DNA from: Streptomyces sp. NRRL F-5135
GTDB lineage: Bacteria; Actinomycetota; Actinomycetes; Streptomycetales; Streptomycetaceae
DNA: 64,000 nucleotides
Assembly (NCBI RefSeq): GCF_000719775.1
Contig: NZ_JOHR01000003.1
Location: 186,001-250,000 of the forward strand
Direction of reading: 5' to 3'
Part shown: piece after piece, positions 8,637 through 16,755 of the stretch
Numbering within the stretch: the stretch's first letter is position 1
Layout: every line of letters begins with the position of its first letter
Made by a program: the position numbers and the translations under genes
The notes under the pieces: model-generated
What the model saw: the letters and a program-made list of their open reading frames with translations, nothing else
The model's database searches: none
What the model was told of the DNA's origin: nothing

Positions 8637-9950
8637 ATGACGGACCCCACTGCTTCGCGCACCTCCACTGCCACCGGCGCCGTGACCGGTGCGGCGGCCA
8701 CCGCACCGGTCTCCGCCGGACCGCCGTCCGTCGAGTTCATCGGCATGATCGGCACCCAGGACGCCTCCGAGACGAGGCCCGCCCGCGGTCCGGTGATCGA
8801 CCGCGCCTACACCGCCCGGTTCGCCCGCGCCCACGAGGACGCCGGCTTCGACCGGATCCTGATCGGCTACAGCAGCGGCAGGCCCGACGGCGTCCAGGTC
8901 GCCTCGTACGTCGCGGCCCACACCGAACGCCTCGGGCTGCTGGTCGCGCACCGCCCCGGCTTCATCGCGCCGACGCTCGCGGCCCGTACCTTCGCCACGC
9001 TCGACCAGTTCACCGACGGCCGGGTCGCCGTCCACACCATCACCGGCGGACACGACGTCGAACAGCGCAGGGACGGCGACTACCTGGACAAGGAGGAGAG
9101 GTACGACCGTACCGACGAGTACCTGGGCATCCTGCGCCGGGCCTGGTCCTCGTCCGAACCGTTCACGCACGAGGGCCGGCACTACCGGTTCGAGGACTAC
9201 GCCTCCCACGTCCTGCCCGTACGCGAATCCGGCATCCCGCTCTACTTCGGCGGTTCCTCCGAGGCCGCCTACCGCGTGGGCGGCAAGCACGCCGACACCT
9301 TCGCGCTGTGGGGCGAACCGCTGGCCGAGACCGCGGAACAGATCGCGTCCGTCCGTGCGGCGGCCGCCGCCGCGGGCCGCACCGCCCCGCCCGGCATCAG
9401 TGTCTCCTTCCGCCCGATCCTCGGAGCCACCGACGAACTCGCCTGGGAACGCGCGCACCGCGTCCTGGACACCATCAAGCGGGGCGCGGGCCGGCCCTTC
9501 TTCGACCAGACGCGGGGCAGCCGGGCCGAGAACGGACCGCAGAACGAGGGCTCGCGACGGCTGCTCGCCGCGGCGGCCAAGGGGGACCTCCACGACCGTG
9601 CGCTGTGGACCCCGACCGCCACCGCCAGCGGCGCGGGCGGCAACACCACCGCGCTCGTCGGCACGCCGGAAACCGTCGCCCGGGCCCTGCTCGACTATGT
9701 GGACATCGGCGTGACGACGCTGTTGATCCGTGGGTACGACCCGCTGGACGACGCCATCGACTACGGGCGTCACCTGCTGCCGCTGGTGCGCCAGGAACTC
9801 GCCCACCGCGCGGCGACCGCCGGCGCCCGGGACGGCGAGCCGGCCGGATCAGCCTCCGCCGGATCAGCGGCCGCTCCCGGAACCGACGCCGGAACCGCCG
9901 CTGGGACCCCCACTCCGTCCGCCCTCCTTCCCGCCGGCAGTCCCCGATGA
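8637..9950 (+). CDS. LLM-class flavin-dependent monooxygenase, SsuD-like
   Basis: 437 aa. ATG 8637 follows AGGAAAGG. The luciferase-like TIM barrel matches alkanesulfonate monooxygenase SsuD in order: LGLLVAHRPGFIAPTLAARTFATL near the middle (quoted in two parts: LGLLVAHRPGF and APTLAARTFATL), VAVHTITGGHDVE, the DEYLGILRRAW helix and IPLYFGGSSEAA. SsuD uses FMNH2 and O2 to split C-S bonds, releasing sulfite and an aldehyde; SfnG does so for methanesulfinate or dimethylsulfone. The first 25 residues and last 45 are low complexity. A flavin reductase that could supply FMNH2 lies two genes downstream. The exact substrate cannot be assigned. Confidence 0.9.
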   Translation: MTDPTASRTSTATGAVTGAAATAPVSAGPPSVEFIGMIGTQDASETRPARGPVIDRAYTARFARAHEDAGFDRILIGYSSGRPDGVQVASYVAAHTERLGLLVAHRPGFIAPTLAARTFATLDQFTDGRVAVHTITGGHDVEQRRDGDYLDKEERYDRTDEYLGILRRAWSSSEPFTHEGRHYRFEDYASHVLPVRESGIPLYFGGSSEAAYRVGGKHADTFALWGEPLAETAEQIASVRAAAAAAGRTAPPGISVSFRPILGATDELAWERAHRVLDTIKRGAGRPFFDQTRGSRAENGPQNEGSRRLLAAAAKGDLHDRALWTPTATASGAGGNTTALVGTPETVARALLDYVDIGVTTLLIRGYDPLDDAIDYGRHLLPLVRQELAHRAATAGARDGEPAGSASAGSAAAPGTDAGTAAGTPTPSALLPAGSPR

Positions 9951-10747
9951 CCGGACTGTCCGTGTCGCACGCCGTCCCGGCCTGGCTGCCGCCCACCGGT
10001 GTCGCGCCGCGCGGCACCCTGCTCCTGCTGCCCGGCCGCGGGGAACACCCGGGCGTCTACGAGCGTTTCGGCCGACGGCTCTCCGCCGACGGGTATGCCG
10101 TGCACGTACTCGACTCCGCCCCGGAGGACGAAACGGCGGACGTTCTGAGCCGCGCGGGCGAGGCAGCCGGCCCCGAGCCCACCGCGCCCGTCGTACTCGT
10201 CGGCAGCGACACGGGCGCGCTCCAGGCCCTGCACGCCGCCGCGACCGCCGACCGGCGACTCCCGGTCGCGGGCGTCGTCGTGGCGGGCGCGGCCCTGACC
10301 GGCTCGGGCGCGCCGTCGGCTGCCGGCGCGGAGGGCACCGGAGGAACCGGCGGCGGCGCGGAGGACGACTGGTCCTGGGACGCCGAACTGGCCGCCCGTA
10401 CGGCCTGCCCGACCCACCGCGAACGGCTCACGCGCGACGCGGAGTTCGTACGGGGCGGGCTGACCCGGCCCGTACCGGCACACCTGCGCGGCGAGGCGCT
10501 GCCGACCCTGCCCGCCCTGGTGCTGCACGGCGCGGCCGATCCCGTCACCCCGCCGGCACGGGCCCGCGATCTGGCCGCCCGGCTGCCCCACGGCACGCTC
10601 GGTGTCGTGCGCGACGGACTGCACGACGTCCTCAACGACGCCTCGCACCGGACCACGGCGGCGGTGATCGTGCTCTGGCTGGAGCGGCTGCGCGCCGACC
10701 CCGGGCTGCGGCCCATCCTGACCGTCGAACGAGGGGAGGAGCTGTGA
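9947..10747 (+). CDS. Alpha/beta hydrolase with Asp in nucleophile position
   Basis: 266 aa, start overlapping the monooxygenase stop (ATGA). The fold is seen in GTLLLLPGRGEHPGVYERF (oxyanion loop region), a nucleophile elbow, LHGAADPVTPP (acid) and DGLHDVLND (His). The elbow reads VGSDTGAL, so the small-x-Nu-x-small rule puts Asp88, not Ser, at the nucleophile position, as in haloalkane dehalogenases and epoxide hydrolases. Ser87 lies one residue earlier and is not in the normal place. The enzyme may open an ester, thioester or halide in the sulfur-bearing substrate. It is followed by a 25-codon overlapping frame (10744-10821) that may only couple translation to the reductase. Confidence 0.8.
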   Translation: MTGLSVSHAVPAWLPPTGVAPRGTLLLLPGRGEHPGVYERFGRRLSADGYAVHVLDSAPEDETADVLSRAGEAAGPEPTAPVVLVGSDTGALQALHAAATADRRLPVAGVVVAGAALTGSGAPSAAGAEGTGGTGGGAEDDWSWDAELAARTACPTHRERLTRDAEFVRGGLTRPVPAHLRGEALPTLPALVLHGAADPVTPPARARDLAARLPHGTLGVVRDGLHDVLNDASHRTTAAVIVLWLERLRADPGLRPILTVERGEEL

Positions 10748-10844
10748 CGCGCCGGGCAGGTTCCCGGTCGGGCCCGGTCCCCGGCGGCCACGGCCCACCG
10801 ATCTCGGCGGAACAGACATGACCACTCGAACGAAGGGAAGCGGC

Positions 10845-11366
10845 ATGACCGTGTCCACCGAACGCCCCAGCACCGTCACCCCCGGCGGAGCAGACATACT
10901 GCGCCGCACCCTGCGACGGCACGCGGCCGGAGTCACCGTGATCACAGTCCCGGGCCCGGCCGGTTTCACCGCGACCTCGTTCACCTCCGTCTCCCTCGAA
11001 CCCGCGCTGGTCTCCTTCTACCTCGCCGCGACGGCCTCCACGGCGCGCGCCGTGAGCGCCGCGGACCGGTTCGCCGTCCATGTTCTGGGGGCGGAACACG
11101 CCACGATCGCACGGCAGTTCGCGCGCAGCGGCATCGACCGCTTCGACGGGGTCGCGTGGACGGAGAGCCACGACGGACTGCCCGTCCTGAACGGGGTACC
11201 GGCCTGGCTGACCGCCCGGGTGACACTGCGCCAGCGCGTCGGCGACCACTTCCTGGTGGTCGGCGAGGTCGACACGGGCGGTGGCCACGGCGACGGCCAC
11301 GCGCTGGTGCACCACGACGGCGCCTTTGCCACGGCGGTGCCCCTGCCACTCCACGAGAGCGGCTGA
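10845..11366 (+). CDS. Flavin reductase (FMN reductase, two-component type)
   Basis: 173 aa, flavin-reductase-like split-barrel family. The start ATG 10845 follows GAAGGGAAG; an in-frame ATG at 10818 is possible but lacks a good ribosome site. Visible family features are LRRHAAGVTVITV, a FTATSFTSVSLEP flavin-binding segment, FAVHVLGAEH and a final DHFLVVGEV strand. This family reduces FMN with NAD(P)H for partner monooxygenases. As last gene of the operon it most likely serves the SsuD-like and SfnB-like enzymes. Confidence 0.92.
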   Translation: MTVSTERPSTVTPGGADILRRTLRRHAAGVTVITVPGPAGFTATSFTSVSLEPALVSFYLAATASTARAVSAADRFAVHVLGAEHATIARQFARSGIDRFDGVAWTESHDGLPVLNGVPAWLTARVTLRQRVGDHFLVVGEVDTGGGHGDGHALVHHDGAFATAVPLPLHESG

Positions 11367-11441
11367 CGCGTCGCGCCGGAACCGGGCGTCGTAGGACCAA
11401 AGGCGGTGGGCAGCGGTCGTCGAGGGGAGGACCATGAGCGT

Positions 11442-11879
11442 GTGCCGAATCCGGACTTCGACATCGACTCCTTCCTCAGCGCTCCGCTCACCGCGCGCAT
11501 CGCGACGAACGGCCCGACCGTGCGCCCGGTCTGGTTCCTGTGGGAAGAGGGGGCCTTCTGGATCCTGACCGGGCCATGGGCAGGGCTGCACGACCGCGTC
11601 CGGGCCGACCCGCGGGTGTCCCTCGTGGTCGACGTGTGCGACGTCCCTGCCGGCCATGTCCGGCAGGTCATCGCTCGCGGGTCAGCCGAACTCGTCCCCT
11701 TCGACATACCACGAGGAAGGCGCAAGTTGGCTCGCTACCTGGGGCCCGACGAATCCCGCTGGGACCCGCGGTTCGTCCGCTACCTGTACGACGACCCTCG
11801 GCGGCGAGGAACGACGTGGTTGCGGCTGGTGCCCGCGTCGCTCATGGCGCGGGACCTGAGCTACGATCCCGGCCGGTGA
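11442..11879 (+). CDS. Pyridoxamine-5'-phosphate-oxidase-family (PPOX/F420) protein
   Basis: 145 aa split-barrel protein starting PNPDFDIDSFLSAPLTARIA. GTG 11442 is preferred because the homologous block starts there and GGGGAGGA lies at 11424-11431; ATG 11406 would add 12 unsupported residues. The sequence VRPVWFLWEEGAFWILTGP and VSLVVDVCD is typical of the actinobacterial PPOX class, many of which bind F420 or flavin. Substrate is unknown. It sits about 75 bases after the sulfur operon but has its own ribosome site and no functional link is evident. Confidence 0.85.
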   Translation: MPNPDFDIDSFLSAPLTARIATNGPTVRPVWFLWEEGAFWILTGPWAGLHDRVRADPRVSLVVDVCDVPAGHVRQVIARGSAELVPFDIPRGRRKLARYLGPDESRWDPRFVRYLYDDPRRRGTTWLRLVPASLMARDLSYDPGR

Positions 11880-11900
11880 CGCCGCTCCCCGGCGGGGCCA

Positions 11901-12116
11901 TCAGGCGGAGCCCGCACCGGGGCGAGGCAGGTCCGGTCCGTGAGCGGCGCGCAGACGGTCGAAGGCACTGCTTCCGGTCCTCCGCGCGAGGTGCCGCGCG
12001 ATTCGCTCGGCACACGCGCGCGGGGTGAGCGACGAGGTGTCGCACTCGATGTCGTACAGGCCGTGCGCGTGGACGACGGGGAGTTGCGCCGCGGCCTGCC
12101 CGGCCTCGTACCTCCG
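11901..12116 (-). pseudogene. C-terminal remnant of chloramphenicol-phosphotransferase-like protein
   Basis: On the minus strand 71 codons without a start read AGQAAAQLPVVHAHGLYDIE and continue CDTSSLTPRACAERIARHL. This matches the C-terminus of the P-loop chloramphenicol phosphotransferase family, where a QA-x-VVH-YD-E-DT block is followed by a helix ending in IA-H. A TGA (plus-strand 12117-12119) stands directly upstream. The preceding bases to 12225 hold only out-of-frame scraps (ANSHWFGQMEQIQR in another frame). No P-loop or start is present, so this is a decayed, 5'-truncated gene. Confidence 0.5.
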
Positions 12117-12225
12117 TCAGCGCCGTGAGTGCCGGGCCGTTGGATCTGTTCCATCTGGCCGAACCAGTGGCTGTTCGCCAGGACCATCCCCTGGGCGCGG
12201 GCTTCCCAGGGGGTGGCACGGACAG

Positions 12226-13347
12226 TCAGCGGAACAGGCGGAAGAATCCGCGCACCTGCTTGACCAGCGACTCCGGCTGCTCCAGCGCGGCGAAGTGGCC
12301 ACCATGCGGCAGCTCCTCGAACCAGCGCAGGTCGGTGAACCGCAGCTCGGCCTCCCGCCTCGACGGGCGGGATATGTCGCGCGGGTAGACCGACAGCCCG
12401 GATGGCGCGGTCACCTTGTCCCGGAAGTTGGCGAAGCTCTCCCAGTACAGGCGCGCCGACGACGTGGCCGACGCGGTGAACCAATAGACCGAGATCTCGT
12501 CGAGGATCGTCTGCCGCGACAACGCGTCCTCGGGATGGCCGTCGTTGTCCGTCCACGCCCAGAACTTCTCGGCGATCCAGGCGGCCTGTCCCGCCGGGGA
12601 GTCGGTGAGACCGTAGCCGAGCGTCTGCGGCCGGGTCGCCTGGATCGCCGAGTACCCCCGGCCGGTGCGCTGCATCTCCTTCTCGGCCTCGAGATTCGCC
12701 AGCTCCGCGGGCGTCGGGTCGTCGAACGTGCCCGCCGCCACCGATCCCAGGTTCAGGTGCACGCCGGCGACCCGCTCGGGCGCCACCTCGCCCAGCACCG
12801 CGGACACCGCCGAACCCCAGTCACCGCCCTGCGCGCCGTACCGTTCGTAACCCAGCGAGACCATCAACGTGTCCCAGGCGCGCGCGGTGCGAGTGATGCC
12901 CCACCCGGTCGTCGACGGCTTGTCACTCCAGCCGTACCCGGGCAATGACGGCGCGACCACGTGGAAGGCGTCCGCCCGGTCACCACCGTGTGCGCGCGGG
13001 TCGGTCAGCGGGCCGAGGACCTCCAGGAATTCGAGCACCGAACCCGGCCACCCGTGCGTGAGCACGAGCGGGAACGCGTCCGGCTCCGGCGAGCGGACGT
13101 GCAGGAAGTGGATGCCCAGCCCGTCGATCGTGTCGCGGTACTGCGGGAACACGTTCAGCCGCTCGGCGAACCCGAAGTCGTAGTCCTCGGCCCAGCTGCG
13201 GCAAAGCTCCTGCGCATACGCCAGCGGCAAACCCTGTGACCAGTCGTCCACCGGCTCGCGCTCGGGCCACCGTGTCCGTCGCAATCGTTCACGCAGGTCC
13301 GCGATCTCGGCTTCGGTGACGCTGATCTCGAATGGCTCGGCGGACAT
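12226..13347 (-). CDS. Epoxide hydrolase, EHN-domain family
   Basis: 373 aa, ATG preceded by AAGGAG. The N-terminal EHN domain (FEISVTEAEIADLRERL, DDWSQG) packs against an alpha/beta-hydrolase core. HGWPGS at 98-103 forms the oxyanion loop, GGDWG at 174-178 gives Asp176 as nucleophile and GGHFAALEQPE gives His351 of the charge relay. Length and domain order match microsomal-type bacterial epoxide hydrolases, which open epoxides to diols in the cytoplasm. It has its own promoter region and lies upstream, on the same strand, of the decayed fragment at 11901-12116. Confidence 0.93.
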   Translation of the reverse strand: MSAEPFEISVTEAEIADLRERLRRTRWPEREPVDDWSQGLPLAYAQELCRSWAEDYDFGFAERLNVFPQYRDTIDGLGIHFLHVRSPEPDAFPLVLTHGWPGSVLEFLEVLGPLTDPRAHGGDRADAFHVVAPSLPGYGWSDKPSTTGWGITRTARAWDTLMVSLGYERYGAQGGDWGSAVSAVLGEVAPERVAGVHLNLGSVAAGTFDDPTPAELANLEAEKEMQRTGRGYSAIQATRPQTLGYGLTDSPAGQAAWIAEKFWAWTDNDGHPEDALSRQTILDEISVYWFTASATSSARLYWESFANFRDKVTAPSGLSVYPRDISRPSRREAELRFTDLRWFEELPHGGHFAALEQPESLVKQVRGFFRLFR

Positions 13348-13398
13348 GGCAAGGCTCCTTACTGGTCAAGGCGTTATCGGATCAGATGCAGTGGACCG

Positions 13399-14844
13399 TC
13401 ATCGCGGGCTCCCTCGGGTGGTGTCGGGTTCGGGGCGGCGGTCGGCGGCAGGGCGCCGGGTCAGGCTGAGGACGAGTCCGGCCAGGGGCAGTGCCGCGAG
13501 CACGGCGAGAGCCACCGGCACCGGCACGATGCCGGACAGACCCGCGACAGCGGCCGGACCGATCCCGCCACCCAGGGCGTTCATGAAGTTGAGCAGGCCC
13601 TGTGCGGTGTCGCGGTCGTCCGCGGCGACCAGGTCCGGCGCGAGGCTCACCAGTACGGCTTGGGCGCCGGCGAACCCGCACACGGTCAACGCCGTGCCGA
13701 CGACGATCGGGATCGGCCCGGTGAAGACCGCGACCACGAGCACGCCGACGACGGTGAGTGCCGCAAGCCCGGCCGACACCTGCCAGCCGGCGAACCGGTC
13801 GGTCAAGGTGCCGACCAGCCGCCCGGCCAGCACCGAGCAGGCGGCGGCCGGGACCAAGAGCACGCCGGCTTCCAGGGGGCCACCGCCCGTGGCCCGCTCG
13901 ATCAGGGACGGGGCGCGGAACAGCACCCCGTAGTAGCCGGCGAAGACGGTCCCGCCGATGAGCCCGGCCGCCAGGAAGCCGCGGGACGCGATCACCCGCC
14001 GAGGCACGAACCCGTCGGGCGTGCTTCGCACGCGCCACCACAGTCCCACGGCGGCGAGCGCCCCGGCGGCAGCCACGACGAGCGTGACCGGAGCGGGCAG
14101 GCCGACCGAGTGTGCCTGCAGCAACGTGATCAAGGAGCCGGCGAGTACCGACAGCACGGCCGCGCCGACGATATCGAGTCGCCCGGTCGAGCCGTTTCGC
14201 TCGCCGCTACCGCTCCGCGTCAGCGCGCGCCTGCTCGGCAACGCGGCCGGCAGGAGGGGCAGCGCGAGGACCGGGATCGCGAGCACGGCACGCCACCCGA
14301 GCCATGCGGTCACCGCCCCGCCCAACAGTGTCCCGCACCCCGACGCCGTCGCGCTGGCGGCCGCGATGATTCCCAGGGCGCGGATCCGTTGCCGCCCGGG
14401 AAGGGCGGTGGCCGCGGCAAAGACGGCGATCACGGTCGCGCCCGCCCCGGCGCCGCCGATCAGTCGGCCGACGATCACGACGGACAGTGTCGGCCCGGCT
14501 CCGGCGAGCGCGGAGCCCGCGGCGAGCGCCACGACCCCGGCGACGAGGACCTGGAAGGGGCTCCAGCGGACCAGCAGCCGACCCGCGACCGGCATCGCGA
14601 GCGCGGAGGTCAGCGACCACGCGGCGAGAATCCATGCGGTGGCCCCGAACGGCACCGCGAGTGCGCGGCCGATGGCCGGCAGGGCCACCGACGGCGCTCC
14701 CAGTGCCACGTACATCGGCAGCACCAGCATCCCCAAAGTCAGCCCCAGCCGACGCCCGCCCGGGGCGTTGGTTCGCTCCGGTGCCGGGGCCCCTCCAGAC
14801 GGGATCGTCTGCGGCGTCGTCCCCTGCCGGGTACGTTGTGACAT
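13399..14844 (-). CDS. MFS transporter, drug-exporter (DHA2/EmrB-like) type
   Basis: 481 aa with about 14 hydrophobic segments, beginning near residue 31 (RLGLTLGMLVLPMYVALG). The loop between helices 2 and 3 region has GRLLVRWSPFQVLV and motif C-like GTLLGGAVTAWLGWRAV, typical of 14-TM proton-driven exporters. Start ATG is preceded by AAAGGAG. It is divergent from the CGNR-type regulator with only 51 bases between starts, so the regulator probably controls it. The exported compound is unknown. Confidence 0.9.
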   Translation of the reverse strand: MSQRTRQGTTPQTIPSGGAPAPERTNAPGGRRLGLTLGMLVLPMYVALGAPSVALPAIGRALAVPFGATAWILAAWSLTSALAMPVAGRLLVRWSPFQVLVAGVVALAAGSALAGAGPTLSVVIVGRLIGGAGAGATVIAVFAAATALPGRQRIRALGIIAAASATASGCGTLLGGAVTAWLGWRAVLAIPVLALPLLPAALPSRRALTRSGSGERNGSTGRLDIVGAAVLSVLAGSLITLLQAHSVGLPAPVTLVVAAAGALAAVGLWWRVRSTPDGFVPRRVIASRGFLAAGLIGGTVFAGYYGVLFRAPSLIERATGGGPLEAGVLLVPAAACSVLAGRLVGTLTDRFAGWQVSAGLAALTVVGVLVVAVFTGPIPIVVGTALTVCGFAGAQAVLVSLAPDLVAADDRDTAQGLLNFMNALGGGIGPAAVAGLSGIVPVPVALAVLAALPLAGLVLSLTRRPAADRRPEPDTTRGSPR

Positions 14845-14895
14845 GCGAAAGCTCCTTTGCGTGTAACATTATGGAGCAGTGAGGAGATACGTCAA
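14845..14895. promoter_or_regulatory. Short divergent promoter/operator of MFS and CGNR genes
   Basis: Only 51 bases separate the two start codons. The middle, GTAACATTATGG (14863-14874), is AT-rich for this genome and is the obvious site for promoter elements and regulator binding. Ribosome sites AAAGGAG (minus) and GAGGAG (plus) occupy the edges. No clear palindrome was found. Confidence 0.45.
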
Positions 14896-15480
14896 ATGCA
14901 GGACGCGTATTACAGCCCATGGGCGGTCCAGACGGCCGTCGACCTGGCCAACACCTTGAGGCCGATCAAGGGAGAGGACGCGCTCGAGACCGTGGAGCAG
15001 CTCCGGGACTTCCTTGACGACCATCCCGCGGCTGAGCCTCCGAGTCCGGCCGCGAACCAAGGGGCCGGTCCGCGGCATCTCACCCGCGCCGACCTGGCGG
15101 AAGTCCGCGCGTTGCGCGAGACGGTGCGTGCGGTGCTAGAACGGGCGAACGCGGACGCGGTCGAAGCAGCGGCTCTGATCAACGACGGTCTGCGTCGCAG
15201 CCGCGCCACCCCGGTACTGCGCCACGAGGACGACCGCTGGTGGACAGAGGTGACCTCCGACACCGACCGCTGCTCGGCGCACCTTGCCGCGACTACGCTC
15301 AGCGCACTGGCATCCGTGATCGCCACGCTCGGTCCCGCTCGTCTCGGCGTATGTGCCGGGCCGACCTGCCGGGCCACTTTCGTGGACCTCTCGCGCAACG
15401 GCTCGAAGCAGTACTGCACCCGAACCTGCGCACACCGGGCCAGCGTCGCGGCCTACCGGAGCCGGCGCAGCCCGCGTTGA
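14896..15480 (+). CDS. CGNR zinc-finger/ABATE-domain regulator
   Basis: 194 aa. ATG 14896 follows GAGGAG; a start at 14857 would overlap the divergent promoter. The N-terminal ABATE domain (YYSPWAVQTAVDLANTL through the central helices) is followed by a C-terminal zinc finger with Cys153, Cys158, Cys174 and Cys178. The last pair lies in YCTRTCAHR, so the family's CGNR tetrad is CAHR here. The AGPTCRATFVDLSRNGSKQY stretch is otherwise standard. These proteins are DNA-binding regulators, often next to the exporter they control, as here. Confidence 0.88.
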   Translation: MQDAYYSPWAVQTAVDLANTLRPIKGEDALETVEQLRDFLDDHPAAEPPSPAANQGAGPRHLTRADLAEVRALRETVRAVLERANADAVEAAALINDGLRRSRATPVLRHEDDRWWTEVTSDTDRCSAHLAATTLSALASVIATLGPARLGVCAGPTCRATFVDLSRNGSKQYCTRTCAHRASVAAYRSRRSPR

Positions 15481-15729
15481 GCGCCGGCACCTGCCCGGGG
15501 CCGCGGGCGCCGGCCGGGGAGCCCATGAGCGTGCTGTACTCACCCGGCGTGCCCGTGCGCTTCGGCGTCCCCGCCCGAGCCGACGCCCCGCCCCGTCACT
15601 GACGGTCGTCCCGGGCTCGGTGGCCCCGGAGCGTGCGGCCGCCGTGCCGGCCGCGCCCGGTGGTGCGCGGCAGCGCGGGACGAGGCGCCGGCCCGGCCCC
15701 CTATCCCGCGCGAGGGCCGGCCCGCTCGC
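15481..15729. other. Convergent spacer, nothing recognised
   Basis: 249 bases between the 3' ends of the regulator and the hydrolase. GC is very high and open frames cross it on both strands, but there is no ribosome site, family motif or convincing terminator hairpin. Confidence 0.5.
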
Positions 15730-16755
15730 TCAGCGCGCCCTGCGCCCGCCCTCGCCCGCAACGGCGGTGACGGCCGTCCCCAGGGACTCCGGCCTCGCGC
15801 AGTAGGGCAGTTCGTCCAGCGACCCGTCGGTGCAGAAGCGCGCCATGAGGTCGGCGAAGTCCTCCACGCGTTCCACCGGCGCCAGATGGTCGGTCTCCGC
15901 GATGGTCGTGAAGCGGGCCTCCGGCAGCGCCGAGGCCACCTCGCGGCCCATCTCGGGCGTACACAGCGTGTCGTACTCGCCGGTGACCACCAGGCTCGGT
16001 ACGGCGGGCACGGGCTCGGGCCGGTACCACTCGTGGCGCATCAGCCGGGTGTTGTGCTCCGCCGACTTCCGCAGCTGGTCGGGGTTCTGCCCGGCGATCT
16101 GCCGGTAGACGAGGCGGGAGACCGCCGCGTGCTTGCGCACCGGTCCGGTGCCGGGCGGCGACATGAAGCGGTCCGCCAGCTCGCGGGCGATGGTCTCGGT
16201 CTCACCGCGCTCGATCATGACGGCCCAGCGTTCCATGGCCGCCGCGTAGTCCGCGGGGATCCGCGTGGTCATGCCGACCAGCATCAGCCGCGCGAGCGAC
16301 GCCGGGTAGTGCTGGGCGAAGCGCATCCCCACGGCGCCGCCGTAGCAGGCGGCGACCAGATTGACCCGCTCCACAGCGAGCTCCCGGAGGAGGTGCGCGA
16401 CGACCGCGGCGAGGAAGTCGACCCCGTAGTGGGCGGGCAGGAAGTCGGCGGTCCCGTAACCGGGCAGGTCCACCGTGATCACCTGGGCCTTCGGCCTCAG
16501 CCACTTCTCGTGCCGTACCCACGAATGGCGATCCTGGGAGGAGCCGCCCAGCAGCAGAACCGGTTCGGTCACCGGGCAGCCCGCGTCCGCGACGCGGCAC
16601 GTGTAGCGAAAGCCGTCGAAGGTGAGGTCGCGCTCCTCCACCCGGCCGCCCCGCTCGCTTCCGCCGTCCTCGGCCGACTGTTCGGGAATCTCCGGGACCA
16701 CAGGGCGGGAACGACGTGATGTCTGGTCCTGGGTGAGGACGGCGTCGAGGAACAT
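15730..16755 (-). CDS. Alpha/beta hydrolase with Cys in nucleophile position
   Basis: 341 aa. The start ATG follows TGGAG; about 40 residues of polar N-terminus precede the fold. Visible parts are VLLLGGSSQDRHSW (oxyanion loop), VITVDLPGYG, the elbow VAACYGGAVG, TGEYDTLCTPE (acid) and ETDHLAPVER (His). Cys137 is in the nucleophile place, as in dienelactone hydrolases and some acyltransferases, so it may form a thioester intermediate. The cap region MTTRIPADYAAAMERW is helical. No operon partner is near; 462 bases without a gene lie upstream. Confidence 0.85.
   Translation of the reverse strand: MFLDAVLTQDQTSRRSRPVVPEIPEQSAEDGGSERGGRVEERDLTFDGFRYTCRVADAGCPVTEPVLLLGGSSQDRHSWVRHEKWLRPKAQVITVDLPGYGTADFLPAHYGVDFLAAVVAHLLRELAVERVNLVAACYGGAVGMRFAQHYPASLARLMLVGMTTRIPADYAAAMERWAVMIERGETETIARELADRFMSPPGTGPVRKHAAVSRLVYRQIAGQNPDQLRKSAEHNTRLMRHEWYRPEPVPAVPSLVVTGEYDTLCTPEMGREVASALPEARFTTIAETDHLAPVERVEDFADLMARFCTDGSLDELPYCARPESLGTAVTAVAGEGGRRAR

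Noticed and set aside
7290..9806. Very long open frame (838 codons) antisense to the flavoprotein and monooxygenase genes
   Set aside because: High GC makes stops rare; the frame has no family motif and mirrors the codon bias of the real plus-strand genes.
10744..10821. 25-codon frame starting GTG inside the hydrolase stop
   Set aside because: No family similarity and no conserved motif; at most a translation-coupling artefact before the flavin reductase.
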